NCBI GenBank assembly: GCA_018816605.1
Contig: JAHIVS010000359.1
Location: 1-5,172 of the forward strand
Direction: 5' to 3'
DNA length: 5,172 nucleotides
From: Pseudomonadota bacterium
GTDB taxonomy: Bacteria > Desulfobacterota > Desulfobacteria > Desulfobacterales > Desulfobacteraceae
Under the pieces are notes generated by a model. It was given only the letters and a program-made list of their open reading frames with translations, had not been told where the DNA came from and ran no database searches. This document shows, one piece after another, positions 1 to 5,172 of this stretch. The position numbers and the translations under genes were made by a program. How positions within the stretch are numbered: position 1 is the first letter of the stretch; each line of letters begins with the position of its first letter.

Positions 1-54
1 ATGATATTGGTTTGTGAACCCGATGGTTTTGGAACCCCATGGACAGAAAAATAA
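1..54 (+). CDS. Possible C-terminal tail of an upstream gene (5' partial)
   Basis: Frame 1 is open from the window edge to a TAA at 52-54 and would encode the last 17 residues of a protein ending in TPWTEK. The other two forward frames stop at 2-4 and 15-17. A gap of only 15 nt to the next ATG would fit an operon continuing upstream. The tail is too short to assign to any family, and the stretch could equally be non-coding leader. It also contains a short near-perfect direct repeat. Confidence 0.3.
   Translation: MILVCEPDGFGTPWTEK
16..42 (+). repeat. Short direct repeat, 11 bp, 10/11 identical
   Basis: GAACCCGATGG (16-26) is followed by GAACCCCATGG (32-42), giving a 16-bp period with a single mismatch. 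It lies just before the first complete gene. It may be chance, part of coding sequence, or a tandem protein-binding site. No function can be assigned. Confidence 0.4.
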
Positions 55-61
55 GGATAGG
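53..61 (+). promoter_or_regulatory. Ribosome-binding site for the double-cubane reductase gene
   Basis: AAGGATAGG ends 8 nt before the ATG at 70 and is the only purine-rich Shine-Dalgarno-like stretch nearby. It supports 70 as the start and overlaps the stop codon of the putative upstream reading frame. No promoter is visible in the 69 bases before the gene, so transcription probably begins upstream of the window. Confidence 0.6.
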
Positions 62-69
62 AAAATAAA

Positions 70-1209
70 ATGAACCCCACGCTTTTAACAAAACTTCAAC
101 AGATTGCCGAACAAAACCTTGTGGATATTGAAGCCCACAAAGACGCCGGAAATCATGTGGTCGGTTTTTACTGCCTGTATGCTCCCACGGAACTTGCCGT
201 GGCTGCAGATGCCATTGTGCTGTCTCTTTGCGGGACCCGCCAGGACCCCATAGAAGCTGCGGAAGAGATTTTGCCCAGAAATTTGTGCCCTTTGATCAAA
301 AGCAGTTTTGGCTTTGCCATCACAGATACCTGTCCGTTTTTCAGGTTTTCAGACATCATTGTTGCCGACACCACCTGTGACGGTAAAAAGAAAATGTTTG
401 AAATCATGTCCGATATAAAACCGGTCCATGTGTTACAGCTTCCCCAGCACCAGGAGTTTTCAACTTCCCTTGGGCCCTGGAAAGAGGAAATCATAAAATT
501 AAAATCTGTCCTGGAAGAAACCACGGGCAAGCAGATCACCCTGGAAAAAATAAAACAGGCCATTCAATTACAGAACCGGGTGCGTAACACAAGAAAACGC
601 TTGATGGATGTTGCAAAAGCCAAACCCTCCCCTTTAACCGGCATGGAACTGGTTGAGATTTTGTTTAAAACCAACTTTTTTGCCGACCCGGAAAAGGGCA
701 TTGCGGTCATGAATGAAATCATCGATGAGTGCCAGAGCCTGGTCGAACAGGGTCAAAGTGTCCATACCCTGAACACCCCCCGGATTCTTCTGACCGGTGT
801 GCCCATCGGTCTGGGGTCGGACAAGGTGGTCAAGATCATCGAGCAGGCCGGTGCCAATGTGGTGGCATTTGAAAATTGCAGCGGCTATAAGCGGACATTC
901 CAGGTGGATGAAACCATTGACCCCTTCCAGGCCCTGGCTGAACAATATCTTTCCATCCCCTGTTCGGTCATGAGCCCGAACCCGGGAAGGATTGCGCTTT
1001 TGGATGAAATGATCCGTGAATTTGCCGTTGACGGGGTGGTTGACCTGACATGGCAGGCGTGTCACACCTATAATATTGAAGCCACATCCATACAAAAATA
1101 TGTCCAGGATCAATTCGGACTGCCATACCTTCATCTTGAAACAGATTATTCTGAATCCGACACAGAACAATTGCGGGTCAGAATACAAGCATTCATTGAA
1201 ATGATATGA
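70..1209 (+). CDS. Double-cubane-cluster-type anaerobic reductase (2-hydroxyacyl-CoA dehydratase D-component family)
   Basis: This 379-aa protein belongs to the HgdB/BcrC/FldB-type iron-sulfur family and most resembles the single-subunit double-cubane-cluster proteins (E. coli YjiM-like). Family hallmarks visible are C35 in GFYC.YAP, C54 in LCGT, C73 in NLCPLIKSSFG, C103 in TTCDGKKKM, C270 in FENCSGYK, C298 in IPCS.MSPNPGR, C331 in ACHTY, and an ETDYS segment at 357-361. The two cysteine-rich halves flank a helical middle (about 135-235). Known members pair with an ASKHA-type ATPase that injects low-potential electrons; none is in the window, so it may lie upstream. The length is normal for the family. 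A lone subunit argues against a classical two-subunit acyl-CoA dehydratase. The stop overlaps the next start (ATGA, 1206-1209). Its linkage to corrinoid genes suggests an electron-donor or substrate-reducing role in methyl-group metabolism; this is inference and the substrate is unknown. Confidence 0.87.
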   Translation: MNPTLLTKLQQIAEQNLVDIEAHKDAGNHVVGFYCLYAPTELAVAADAIVLSLCGTRQDPIEAAEEILPRNLCPLIKSSFGFAITDTCPFFRFSDIIVADTTCDGKKKMFEIMSDIKPVHVLQLPQHQEFSTSLGPWKEEIIKLKSVLEETTGKQITLEKIKQAIQLQNRVRNTRKRLMDVAKAKPSPLTGMELVEILFKTNFFADPEKGIAVMNEIIDECQSLVEQGQSVHTLNTPRILLTGVPIGLGSDKVVKIIEQAGANVVAFENCSGYKRTFQVDETIDPFQALAEQYLSIPCSVMSPNPGRIALLDEMIREFAVDGVVDLTWQACHTYNIEATSIQKYVQDQFGLPYLHLETDYSESDTEQLRVRIQAFIEMI

Positions 1210-2810
1210 TGTTAAACCAGAACATCCCCCTTGTTTTCCCCATCAATTCCCTTCCGGCCGCCGGGTTGGTTGCCGAGGGGATCGATGCGTTGAGTCATAG
1301 CCTTGAGATAAAAACCCGGGCGGTCAATGAATATTATCACCAGGTGGACGCGGACATTTTGTTTAGCTTTTCGGATATTGTGATCCAGGCCGAAGCCATG
1401 GGGGCAAAGATCCGGTTTGCACCCGATGCCATGCCGGCCATTGAAGCCAAGGCTACCCAAATTCTTCACCCAAGAGCCGGGCAGGTGAGGCGTATGGCTA
1501 TCAATGCCGGGGTCATCCGCTCCCTGGCCCAAGATTTTCCCCACAAAATTATTGCCGGAATGGTCTATGGCCCTTTTACCGTTGCGGGTCAGCTGGCAGG
1601 CGAACAGGCACTCATGAAGGGGTTGCGGGAAAACAGCCGGGAGGTGCAGGATCTTATCGAAAATTGCTTTGCCCTTGCCCTGGATTACGGGAGTTTGCTT
1701 TTTGATGCCGGTGCCACGCTTTTCTGGGTATCAGACCCTTTTGCCGCATTGCTCTCCCCTTCTGATTTTGAAACTTTTGCCCAGGAACCCCTTGCACGGC
1801 TTTTCCAGCGGTTTCCAACAAATTCAACGGCCCTGCATATCTGCGGGGATACCACCTCCCTGGTTCCGGCCATGGTCCAGACCGGGGTGGGTGGCATCAG
1901 CTTTGACCAATGCATGAATCTTATGACCATTGAGGATATGGTTCCGGAATCAATGGGAATTATCGGCAATACAGACCCGGATAGCGGGGTGGCCAGTGCA
2001 GATTTTCCTGAAATAGAACGGGCGGTGTCTGATCTGGTATCCCAGATGGGAATCCGGCCCAATTTTTCATTGAGCACCGGTTGTGCCCTGCCTTTTTCAA
2101 CCCCCATTGAAAATGCGCGGCATTTTGTGGATGTGGGAAAAAAGCAACTGGCCCGTGTCCAACGAGAAAAATCCATGCTGAGAAATCTGGGAGACGCAGT
2201 TTTCTCCGGAAACCAGGCCCAAACCCTTGAAATCACCCAGATGCTTTTGTCCGGGAAAATTGATCCCCAAATCATCCTTGATACCGCATTGATGCGGGCC
2301 GTCCGAAAGGGAAGTGCCCTGTATGAAATCTCCCGGTTTTATCTGCCGGATCTTTTGCTGCTCACCGATTGCTTTTATCTTGGGTTTGAACAGGTCGGAA
2401 AAGCCTTGCCCGCAAAAAGCCGTACCCCCCAGGTCATACTCGGGGTTGTAAAAGGCGATTTCCATGAAATCGGCAAGGATATCGTCAGGGCCATGCTGGA
2501 AGCCAACGGAATTCATGCCATTGATCTGGGGGTGGATGTGTCGGGGGATGCCTTTTTATCCAGCGCCAGGGAGCATGGGGTGTCCATCCTGGGATTGTCC
2601 GCCTTTACCACTTCATCCAGAAAGCAGATACAGATCATCATGGACCAGGTGAAAATCCAGAAGTCTCCCATCGCCTTTGTGATGGCGGGTGGGGCCGCGC
2701 TTTCCACTTCAGTTGCCCAAAAGCTGGGTGTGGATGGGTATGCCAAAGATGCGGTGGGGGCGGTTGCACTGATCAAACAATTTTTGGCAGCCAAATCCAA
2801 TGCAGTTTGA
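1206..2810 (+). CDS. Corrinoid methyltransferase fusion: URO-D/MtbA-type domain plus cobalamin-binding domain
   Basis: A 534-aa cytoplasmic fusion. Residues about 1-320 form a uroporphyrinogen-decarboxylase-superfamily barrel of the MtaA/MtbA/CmuA methyltransferase type. It keeps the zinc pattern H-x-C...C as H211, C213 and C293 (in STGCALPFSTP.EN), which separates methyltransferases from true decarboxylases. Residues about 325-405 look like the helical cap of corrinoid proteins. Residues about 406-530 are the B12-binding Rossmann domain with D418-x-H420-xx-G423, S465 in LGLSAF and G495-G496, so H420 should be the lower cobalt ligand. The order matches CmuA, the chloromethane:corrinoid methyltransferase, though this protein seems somewhat shorter. 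It probably moves a methyl group between a donor or acceptor and its own corrinoid; direction and substrate are not readable. ATGs at 1206 and 1209 both fit; 1206 gives the ATGA overlap. No good ribosome-binding site precedes it, so translation is likely coupled. Confidence 0.9.
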   Translation: MMLNQNIPLVFPINSLPAAGLVAEGIDALSHSLEIKTRAVNEYYHQVDADILFSFSDIVIQAEAMGAKIRFAPDAMPAIEAKATQILHPRAGQVRRMAINAGVIRSLAQDFPHKIIAGMVYGPFTVAGQLAGEQALMKGLRENSREVQDLIENCFALALDYGSLLFDAGATLFWVSDPFAALLSPSDFETFAQEPLARLFQRFPTNSTALHICGDTTSLVPAMVQTGVGGISFDQCMNLMTIEDMVPESMGIIGNTDPDSGVASADFPEIERAVSDLVSQMGIRPNFSLSTGCALPFSTPIENARHFVDVGKKQLARVQREKSMLRNLGDAVFSGNQAQTLEITQMLLSGKIDPQIILDTALMRAVRKGSALYEISRFYLPDLLLLTDCFYLGFEQVGKALPAKSRTPQVILGVVKGDFHEIGKDIVRAMLEANGIHAIDLGVDVSGDAFLSSAREHGVSILGLSAFTTSSRKQIQIIMDQVKIQKSPIAFVMAGGAALSTSVAQKLGVDGYAKDAVGAVALIKQFLAAKSNAV

Positions 2811-3372
2811 CCCCGGGGCAGAACCGCCGGAAAAGCTTATAAAATATTTAGGCCTTGGCCAGGATGCCTTCTCCATTGGAAAGATACCTTTTCTCTGGCA
2901 GGATGCCTTGTCCCTTGTACAGGTTCGCATATTTGAAAAAAAAATGACTATAGACAAATTTTTTCATGCCTTTCACCCCCATGCCGGGGAAAGCCATTCT
3001 GTTGATAGACTTCTTAGGGATTGCCAGGCAGTTCACCTGATGGTGGTCACCCTTGGAACCAAACTTGAGCGTCAGTCAAAAAAATACAGACTGGAGAACC
3101 AATTGTTTTGCGGGTATATTCTTGATCGCATGGGAAGCTATCTTGTGGAGGCAAACATGGCCCATCTGGATCAAAAAATCACCCGGGAGTATGGGGCAAA
3201 AAAACAGGGGTGCACCATTCGGTATAGCCCGGGATATCAGGATTTCGGATTGGAATGTCAATCCATCTTTGTTGATATAGTGCAGGGGGAACTGCCATTT
3301 TTAAAAATTTTACCCAATTTTCAGATTTTGCCTGAAAAAACCATTACCGCCATCAAAGGAATAAAAGCTTAA
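2800..3372 (+). CDS. Stand-alone MetH activation-domain-like protein (corrinoid reactivation)
   Basis: A 190-aa protein resembling the C-terminal SAM-binding activation domain of B12-dependent methionine synthase. The clearest signature is RYSPGY at 141-146, matching the MetH R-x-x-x-G-Y motif that contacts SAM, followed by D148, E152, Q154 and a C-terminal ILP.KTITAIKGI segment (about 178-188) equivalent to the 'P.KS..a..G' end of the family. VVTLGTKLER (82-91) matches the 'TLG..ve' segment of these stand-alone relatives. In MetH this domain reductively remethylates oxidised Co(II) with SAM and flavodoxin. Here it would act in trans, most likely on the fused corrinoid domain encoded just upstream. 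The ATG at 2800 lies inside the preceding gene (11-nt overlap), implying translational coupling. No membrane segment or signal peptide is seen. The family call is firm; the partner is inferred from position. Confidence 0.83.
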   Translation: MQFDPGAEPPEKLIKYLGLGQDAFSIGKIPFLWQDALSLVQVRIFEKKMTIDKFFHAFHPHAGESHSVDRLLRDCQAVHLMVVTLGTKLERQSKKYRLENQLFCGYILDRMGSYLVEANMAHLDQKITREYGAKKQGCTIRYSPGYQDFGLECQSIFVDIVQGELPFLKILPNFQILPEKTITAIKGIKA

Positions 3373-3417
3373 CCCCCGGACCCTTGCTCGTAATTCTGTT
3401 TTTTTGAAAGGGCCTTC
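3373..3417 (+). other. Short intergenic spacer with weak inverted repeat; no convincing terminator
   Basis: Between the corrinoid operon and the next promoter, GGACCCTT (3378-3385) can pair with AAGGGCC (3408-3414) with one bulged A. The loop of about 22 nt is long and the seven-T run (3399-3405) sits inside the loop, not after the stem. It could attenuate weakly, but it is not a standard intrinsic terminator. Read-through into the regulator gene is therefore possible. Confidence 0.3.
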
Positions 3418-3446
3418 TTGACAATTGAGACGACCGGTCATATCTT
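3418..3446 (+). promoter_or_regulatory. Sigma70-type promoter for the TetR-OYE unit
   Basis: A perfect -35 hexamer TTGACA (3418-3423) is followed by a 17-nt spacer and TATCTT (3441-3446), which matches 4 of 6 bases of the -10 consensus. The predicted transcription start, about 7 nt after the -10, is around 3452-3454, essentially at the ATG of the regulator gene. This would give a leaderless mRNA, consistent with the lack of any ribosome-binding site there. Confidence 0.7.
3427..3444. promoter_or_regulatory. Probable TetR-type operator (imperfect 18-bp palindrome)
   Basis: The 8-bp perfect palindrome GACCGGTC (3432-3439) extends to an 18-bp imperfect dyad with 7 of 9 positions paired (GAxAxGACC / GGTCxTxTC). 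It fills the spacer between the -35 and -10 hexamers and enters the -10. A bound dimer would block RNA polymerase. The site abuts a TetR-family gene, so autorepression is the simplest reading. No second copy was found before the oxidoreductase gene (4056-4099), so both genes probably share this control. Confidence 0.65.
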
Positions 3447-3452
3447 TCCCCC

Positions 3453-4055
3453 ATGAGAAAAACAATTCCAAAAACACAGGTCCGGCTGAAATTGCTTGAA
3501 ACCGGAATCCAGTTGTTTGCAATGAACGGCTACAACGGCACCGGGATTAAGGAGATTGTGGAGGCGGTGGGGATCCCCAAGGGATCCTTTTATAATTATT
3601 TCAAAAGCAAGGAAGACTTTACCGTTGAGATCATCGGGTTCTATTCGGATACCCTGACGGTTCATTGGGAGGCGTTGCTGGAAAAAGGCCCGGAAGAACC
3701 CCTTGCCGCCCTGCGAAATGGATTTGAGATGATCCTCGCCCATCATGAGCAATGTGATGTGAAAACCGGGTGCCTTATCGGCAACCTGGCGGCAGAGATC
3801 AGTGAGGCAAGTGAGGTGTGCCGGCAAAAGATGTGTGATGCGGCAACCACTTGGAAAAATCGTATTTCTGACTACATTGGCCGGGGGCAGTCCCTGGGAA
3901 CCATCCGAAATGATATCCCCCGGGAGGAGCTGACCGAGTTTATCTGGAACGCCTGGGAAGGGGCATTGTTGAACATGAAGATAGCAGGGTCCACCCTCCC
4001 TGTGAAAGAGTGTATCCGGCTGTTGTTTGATTATTTTTTAAAACCCACCAACTGA
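3453..4055 (+). CDS. TetR-family transcriptional repressor, NemR-like
   Basis: A 200-aa one-component regulator of typical TetR length. The N-terminal helix-turn-helix spans about residues 10-56, with TGIKEIVEAVGIPKGSFYNY and YFKSKEDF as the classic recognition-helix region. The C-terminal ligand domain carries the GCL.GNLAAE segment (106-115) found in the NemR/AcuR-like branch. Aligned from memory with E. coli NemR, C107 falls on the redox-active Cys106 and K176 on Lys175, the pair reported to form a sulfenamide on oxidation. It has further cysteines at 101, 123, 128 and 187. The ATG at 3453 is the only sensible start: the frame is closed by TGA at 3426-3428, and the next in-frame ATG (residue 24) would delete helix 1. 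There is no Shine-Dalgarno sequence. It probably represses itself and the downstream flavin oxidoreductase. An AcuR-like acrylate sensor is an alternative. Confidence 0.94.
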   Translation: MRKTIPKTQVRLKLLETGIQLFAMNGYNGTGIKEIVEAVGIPKGSFYNYFKSKEDFTVEIIGFYSDTLTVHWEALLEKGPEEPLAALRNGFEMILAHHEQCDVKTGCLIGNLAAEISEASEVCRQKMCDAATTWKNRISDYIGRGQSLGTIRNDIPREELTEFIWNAWEGALLNMKIAGSTLPVKECIRLLFDYFLKPTN

Positions 4056-4087
4056 TCCATCGGGCTTAACCATAAATTACATCCCAA

Positions 4088-4093
4088 AAGGAG
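4088..4093 (+). promoter_or_regulatory. Strong ribosome-binding site for the OYE-family gene
   Basis: AAGGAG lies 6 nt before the ATG at 4100 and fixes that start. It sits in a 44-nt gap after the regulator's stop codon that shows no promoter, palindrome or terminator. This supports co-transcription with the regulator, with the oxidoreductase translated more strongly than the leaderless regulator. Confidence 0.8.
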
Positions 4094-4099
4094 ACGCAT

Positions 4100-5172
4100 A
4101 TGTCCAAATTATTTGAATCCACCCGTATAAACGGGATGGCCCTGAAAAATCGTTTTGTCCGCTCTGCCACCCATGAAGCCATGGCAGATCTTGATGGAAG
4201 GGCGAAGCAGCCGTTGCTCGATTGCATGGCCGTTCTTGCCCGAGGAGAGGTCGGGCTCGTTATTACAGGTCACGCCCATGTGATGTTGGAAGGCCAGGCC
4301 GGTCCCAGGCAATTGGGCATCTATTCTGATGCAATGATGGACTCTCTTGCGAGCGTTGCTTCGGCGGTCCGGGAAAATGGCGGGGCCGTGGCAGTTCAGC
4401 TGGCCCATGCCGGACAACGGGGAATCGGAAAAGGGGCCCATGCCCCCCTGGGACCTTCAGACGTGGTGGAAAAGGGCGTTCAGATCGCCACTCAAATGAC
4501 AGTTGATGATATTAAAAGAACGGTGCAGGCCTTTGGGGATGCGTCCCAAAGAGCGGTTAAGGCCGGGTTTGATGCCGTTGAGATTCATGCCGCCCATGGC
4601 TATCTGCTGAGTCAGTTTTTATCCCCCCATTATAATCTGCGAAATGACACCTATGGGGGAAGTCTTGAGAACCGGGCAAGGCTGCTTCTGGAGGTTTACG
4701 GGGAAATCCGGCAGCGGGTGGGAGAAAATTTCCCCATTCTGGTCAAGATCAATTCCGAGGATTTTCTGGAAGACGGGTTTACAATGGAAGAGATGCTCCG
4801 GGTATCTATGATGCTTGAAACACTTGGGATGGATGCCATTGAGATGAGTGGCGGCACCTTTGAATCCGGGAAACTCATTCCCTCCAGAGGGGGAACCTCA
4901 AAGTCCGAAGACAGGGAAATCTATTATAAAGAGGCAGCCCGGGCCTTTAAACAACAGATAAAAATCCCCCTTATTCTGGTGGGCGGGTTTCTTTCCTATC
5001 CCCTTGCCCAGGGGGTTATCGATTCAGGGACTGCCGATTATATTGCCCTGTCAAGACCCCTTATCCGGGAACCCCACCTGGTTAAAAGATGGTTAGAAGG
5101 AGATTTTAAAAAGGCCACCTGTATTTCATGTAACCGGTGTTTTTTAACCCTGGGGCTGGAAGAGGCCCTGCA
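4100..5172 (+). CDS. NADH:flavin oxidoreductase, Old Yellow Enzyme family (3' partial)
   Basis: The frame is open from the ATG to the window edge (357 codons plus 2 nt) and encodes an FMN-binding TIM barrel of the OYE family. Visible hallmarks are LKNRFVRSATHE (15-26), the VAVQLAHAG FMN-contacting strand (97-105), the catalytic pair H163/H166 in HAAHGYLL.QFLSP, then N179, R181 and YGGSLENRARLLLEV (185-199). KINSED (216-221), VGGF (294-297) and ALSRPLIREP (316-325) complete the barrel. Near the edge, CISCNRC gives C341, C344 and C347, recalling the [4Fe-4S] site of 2,4-dienoyl-CoA reductase-type members. Whether a fourth cysteine or the FAD/NADH domains of the long form follow cannot be seen. 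Such enzymes reduce activated C=C bonds in enones, quinones or enoyl compounds. Its place behind a NemR-like repressor suggests induction by electrophiles; the physiological substrate is unknown. Confidence 0.93.
   Translation, partial: MSKLFESTRINGMALKNRFVRSATHEAMADLDGRAKQPLLDCMAVLARGEVGLVITGHAHVMLEGQAGPRQLGIYSDAMMDSLASVASAVRENGGAVAVQLAHAGQRGIGKGAHAPLGPSDVVEKGVQIATQMTVDDIKRTVQAFGDASQRAVKAGFDAVEIHAAHGYLLSQFLSPHYNLRNDTYGGSLENRARLLLEVYGEIRQRVGENFPILVKINSEDFLEDGFTMEEMLRVSMMLETLGMDAIEMSGGTFESGKLIPSRGGTSKSEDREIYYKEAARAFKQQIKIPLILVGGFLSYPLAQGVIDSGTADYIALSRPLIREPHLVKRWLEGDFKKATCISCNRCFLTLGLEEAL

Noticed and set aside
634..1188. Long open frame on the reverse strand inside the double-cubane reductase gene (also 168-563)
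   Set aside because: It lies fully inside a gene with clear family motifs, the translation shows no recognisable domain, and it has no separate ribosome-binding site context.
70..1209. Classical two-subunit 2-hydroxyacyl-CoA dehydratase or benzoyl-CoA reductase subunit
   Set aside because: No partner subunit is adjacent, and the cysteine-containing motifs fit the single-subunit double-cubane branch better; an upstream partner cannot be completely excluded.
1206..2180. Uroporphyrinogen decarboxylase of haem synthesis
   Set aside because: The H-x-C...C zinc pattern and fusion to a corrinoid domain indicate a methyltransferase of the same superfamily, not the haem-pathway enzyme.
1685..2275. 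Reverse-strand open frames inside the corrinoid methyltransferase gene (also 2097-2516 and 2513-2800)
   Set aside because: They are antisense to conserved zinc-site, linker and B12-binding segments; the translations look like composition-driven shadows.
3378..3414. Possible intrinsic terminator between the two transcription units
   Set aside because: The stem is about 7 bp with a bulge and a loop of about 22 nt, and the T-run is in the loop rather than after the stem, so it does not fit a rho-independent terminator.
3438..3827. Reverse-strand open frame covering the TetR promoter and N-terminus
   Set aside because: It runs antisense to the helix-turn-helix coding sequence and through the promoter and operator; no domain is visible in the translation.
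4109..4441. Reverse-strand open frame within the oxidoreductase region (also 4696-4878)
   Set aside because: The forward frame from 4100 encodes an unmistakable OYE barrel across the same bases.

Overview
The window carries five well-supported genes, all on the + strand, plus a possible tail of an upstream gene. Gene content suggests an obligate anaerobe: a double-cubane-type iron-sulfur reductase, a corrinoid methyltransferase fusion, a stand-alone methionine-synthase-activation-like protein and an Old Yellow Enzyme (OYE) relative. The moderate GC content and this mix would fit a sulfate-reducing Desulfobacteraceae-like bacterium (Desulfobacterota). That taxonomic guess is inference only; no rRNA or other marker is present.

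Region 1 (1-3372) is a tightly packed operon that probably starts upstream of the window. A 5' remnant (to 54) precedes a 379-aa protein of the 2-hydroxyacyl-CoA dehydratase D-component / double-cubane-cluster reductase family (70-1209). Its stop overlaps, as ATGA, the start of a 534-aa fusion of a URO-D/MtbA-type methyltransferase with a cobalamin-binding domain (1206-2810). That gene in turn overlaps by 11 nt a 190-aa protein resembling the activation domain of MetH (2800-3372). The overlaps point to translational coupling. The set reads as a corrinoid methyl-transfer module: the fusion protein carries and transfers the methyl group, the MetH-activation-like protein could repair Co(II) to the active form using SAM, and the double-cubane protein could supply very low-potential electrons or reduce a linked substrate. 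The methyl donor is unknown.

Region 2 (3373-5172) is a second transcription unit. A near-consensus sigma70-type promoter (TTGACA, 17-nt spacer, TATCTT) has an imperfect 18-bp palindrome centred on GACCGGTC lying between its two hexamers. It drives a TetR-family regulator (3453-4055) whose ATG falls at the expected transcription start, so the mRNA may be leaderless. The regulator resembles NemR and keeps equivalents of NemR's reactive cysteine and its lysine partner. It is followed, after a strong ribosome-binding site, by an OYE-family NADH:flavin oxidoreductase (4100 to the window end, incomplete). The TetR plus OYE pairing mirrors the nemR-nemA electrophile-response pair of E. coli.

I see no RNA genes, CRISPR arrays, insertion sequences or attachment sites.
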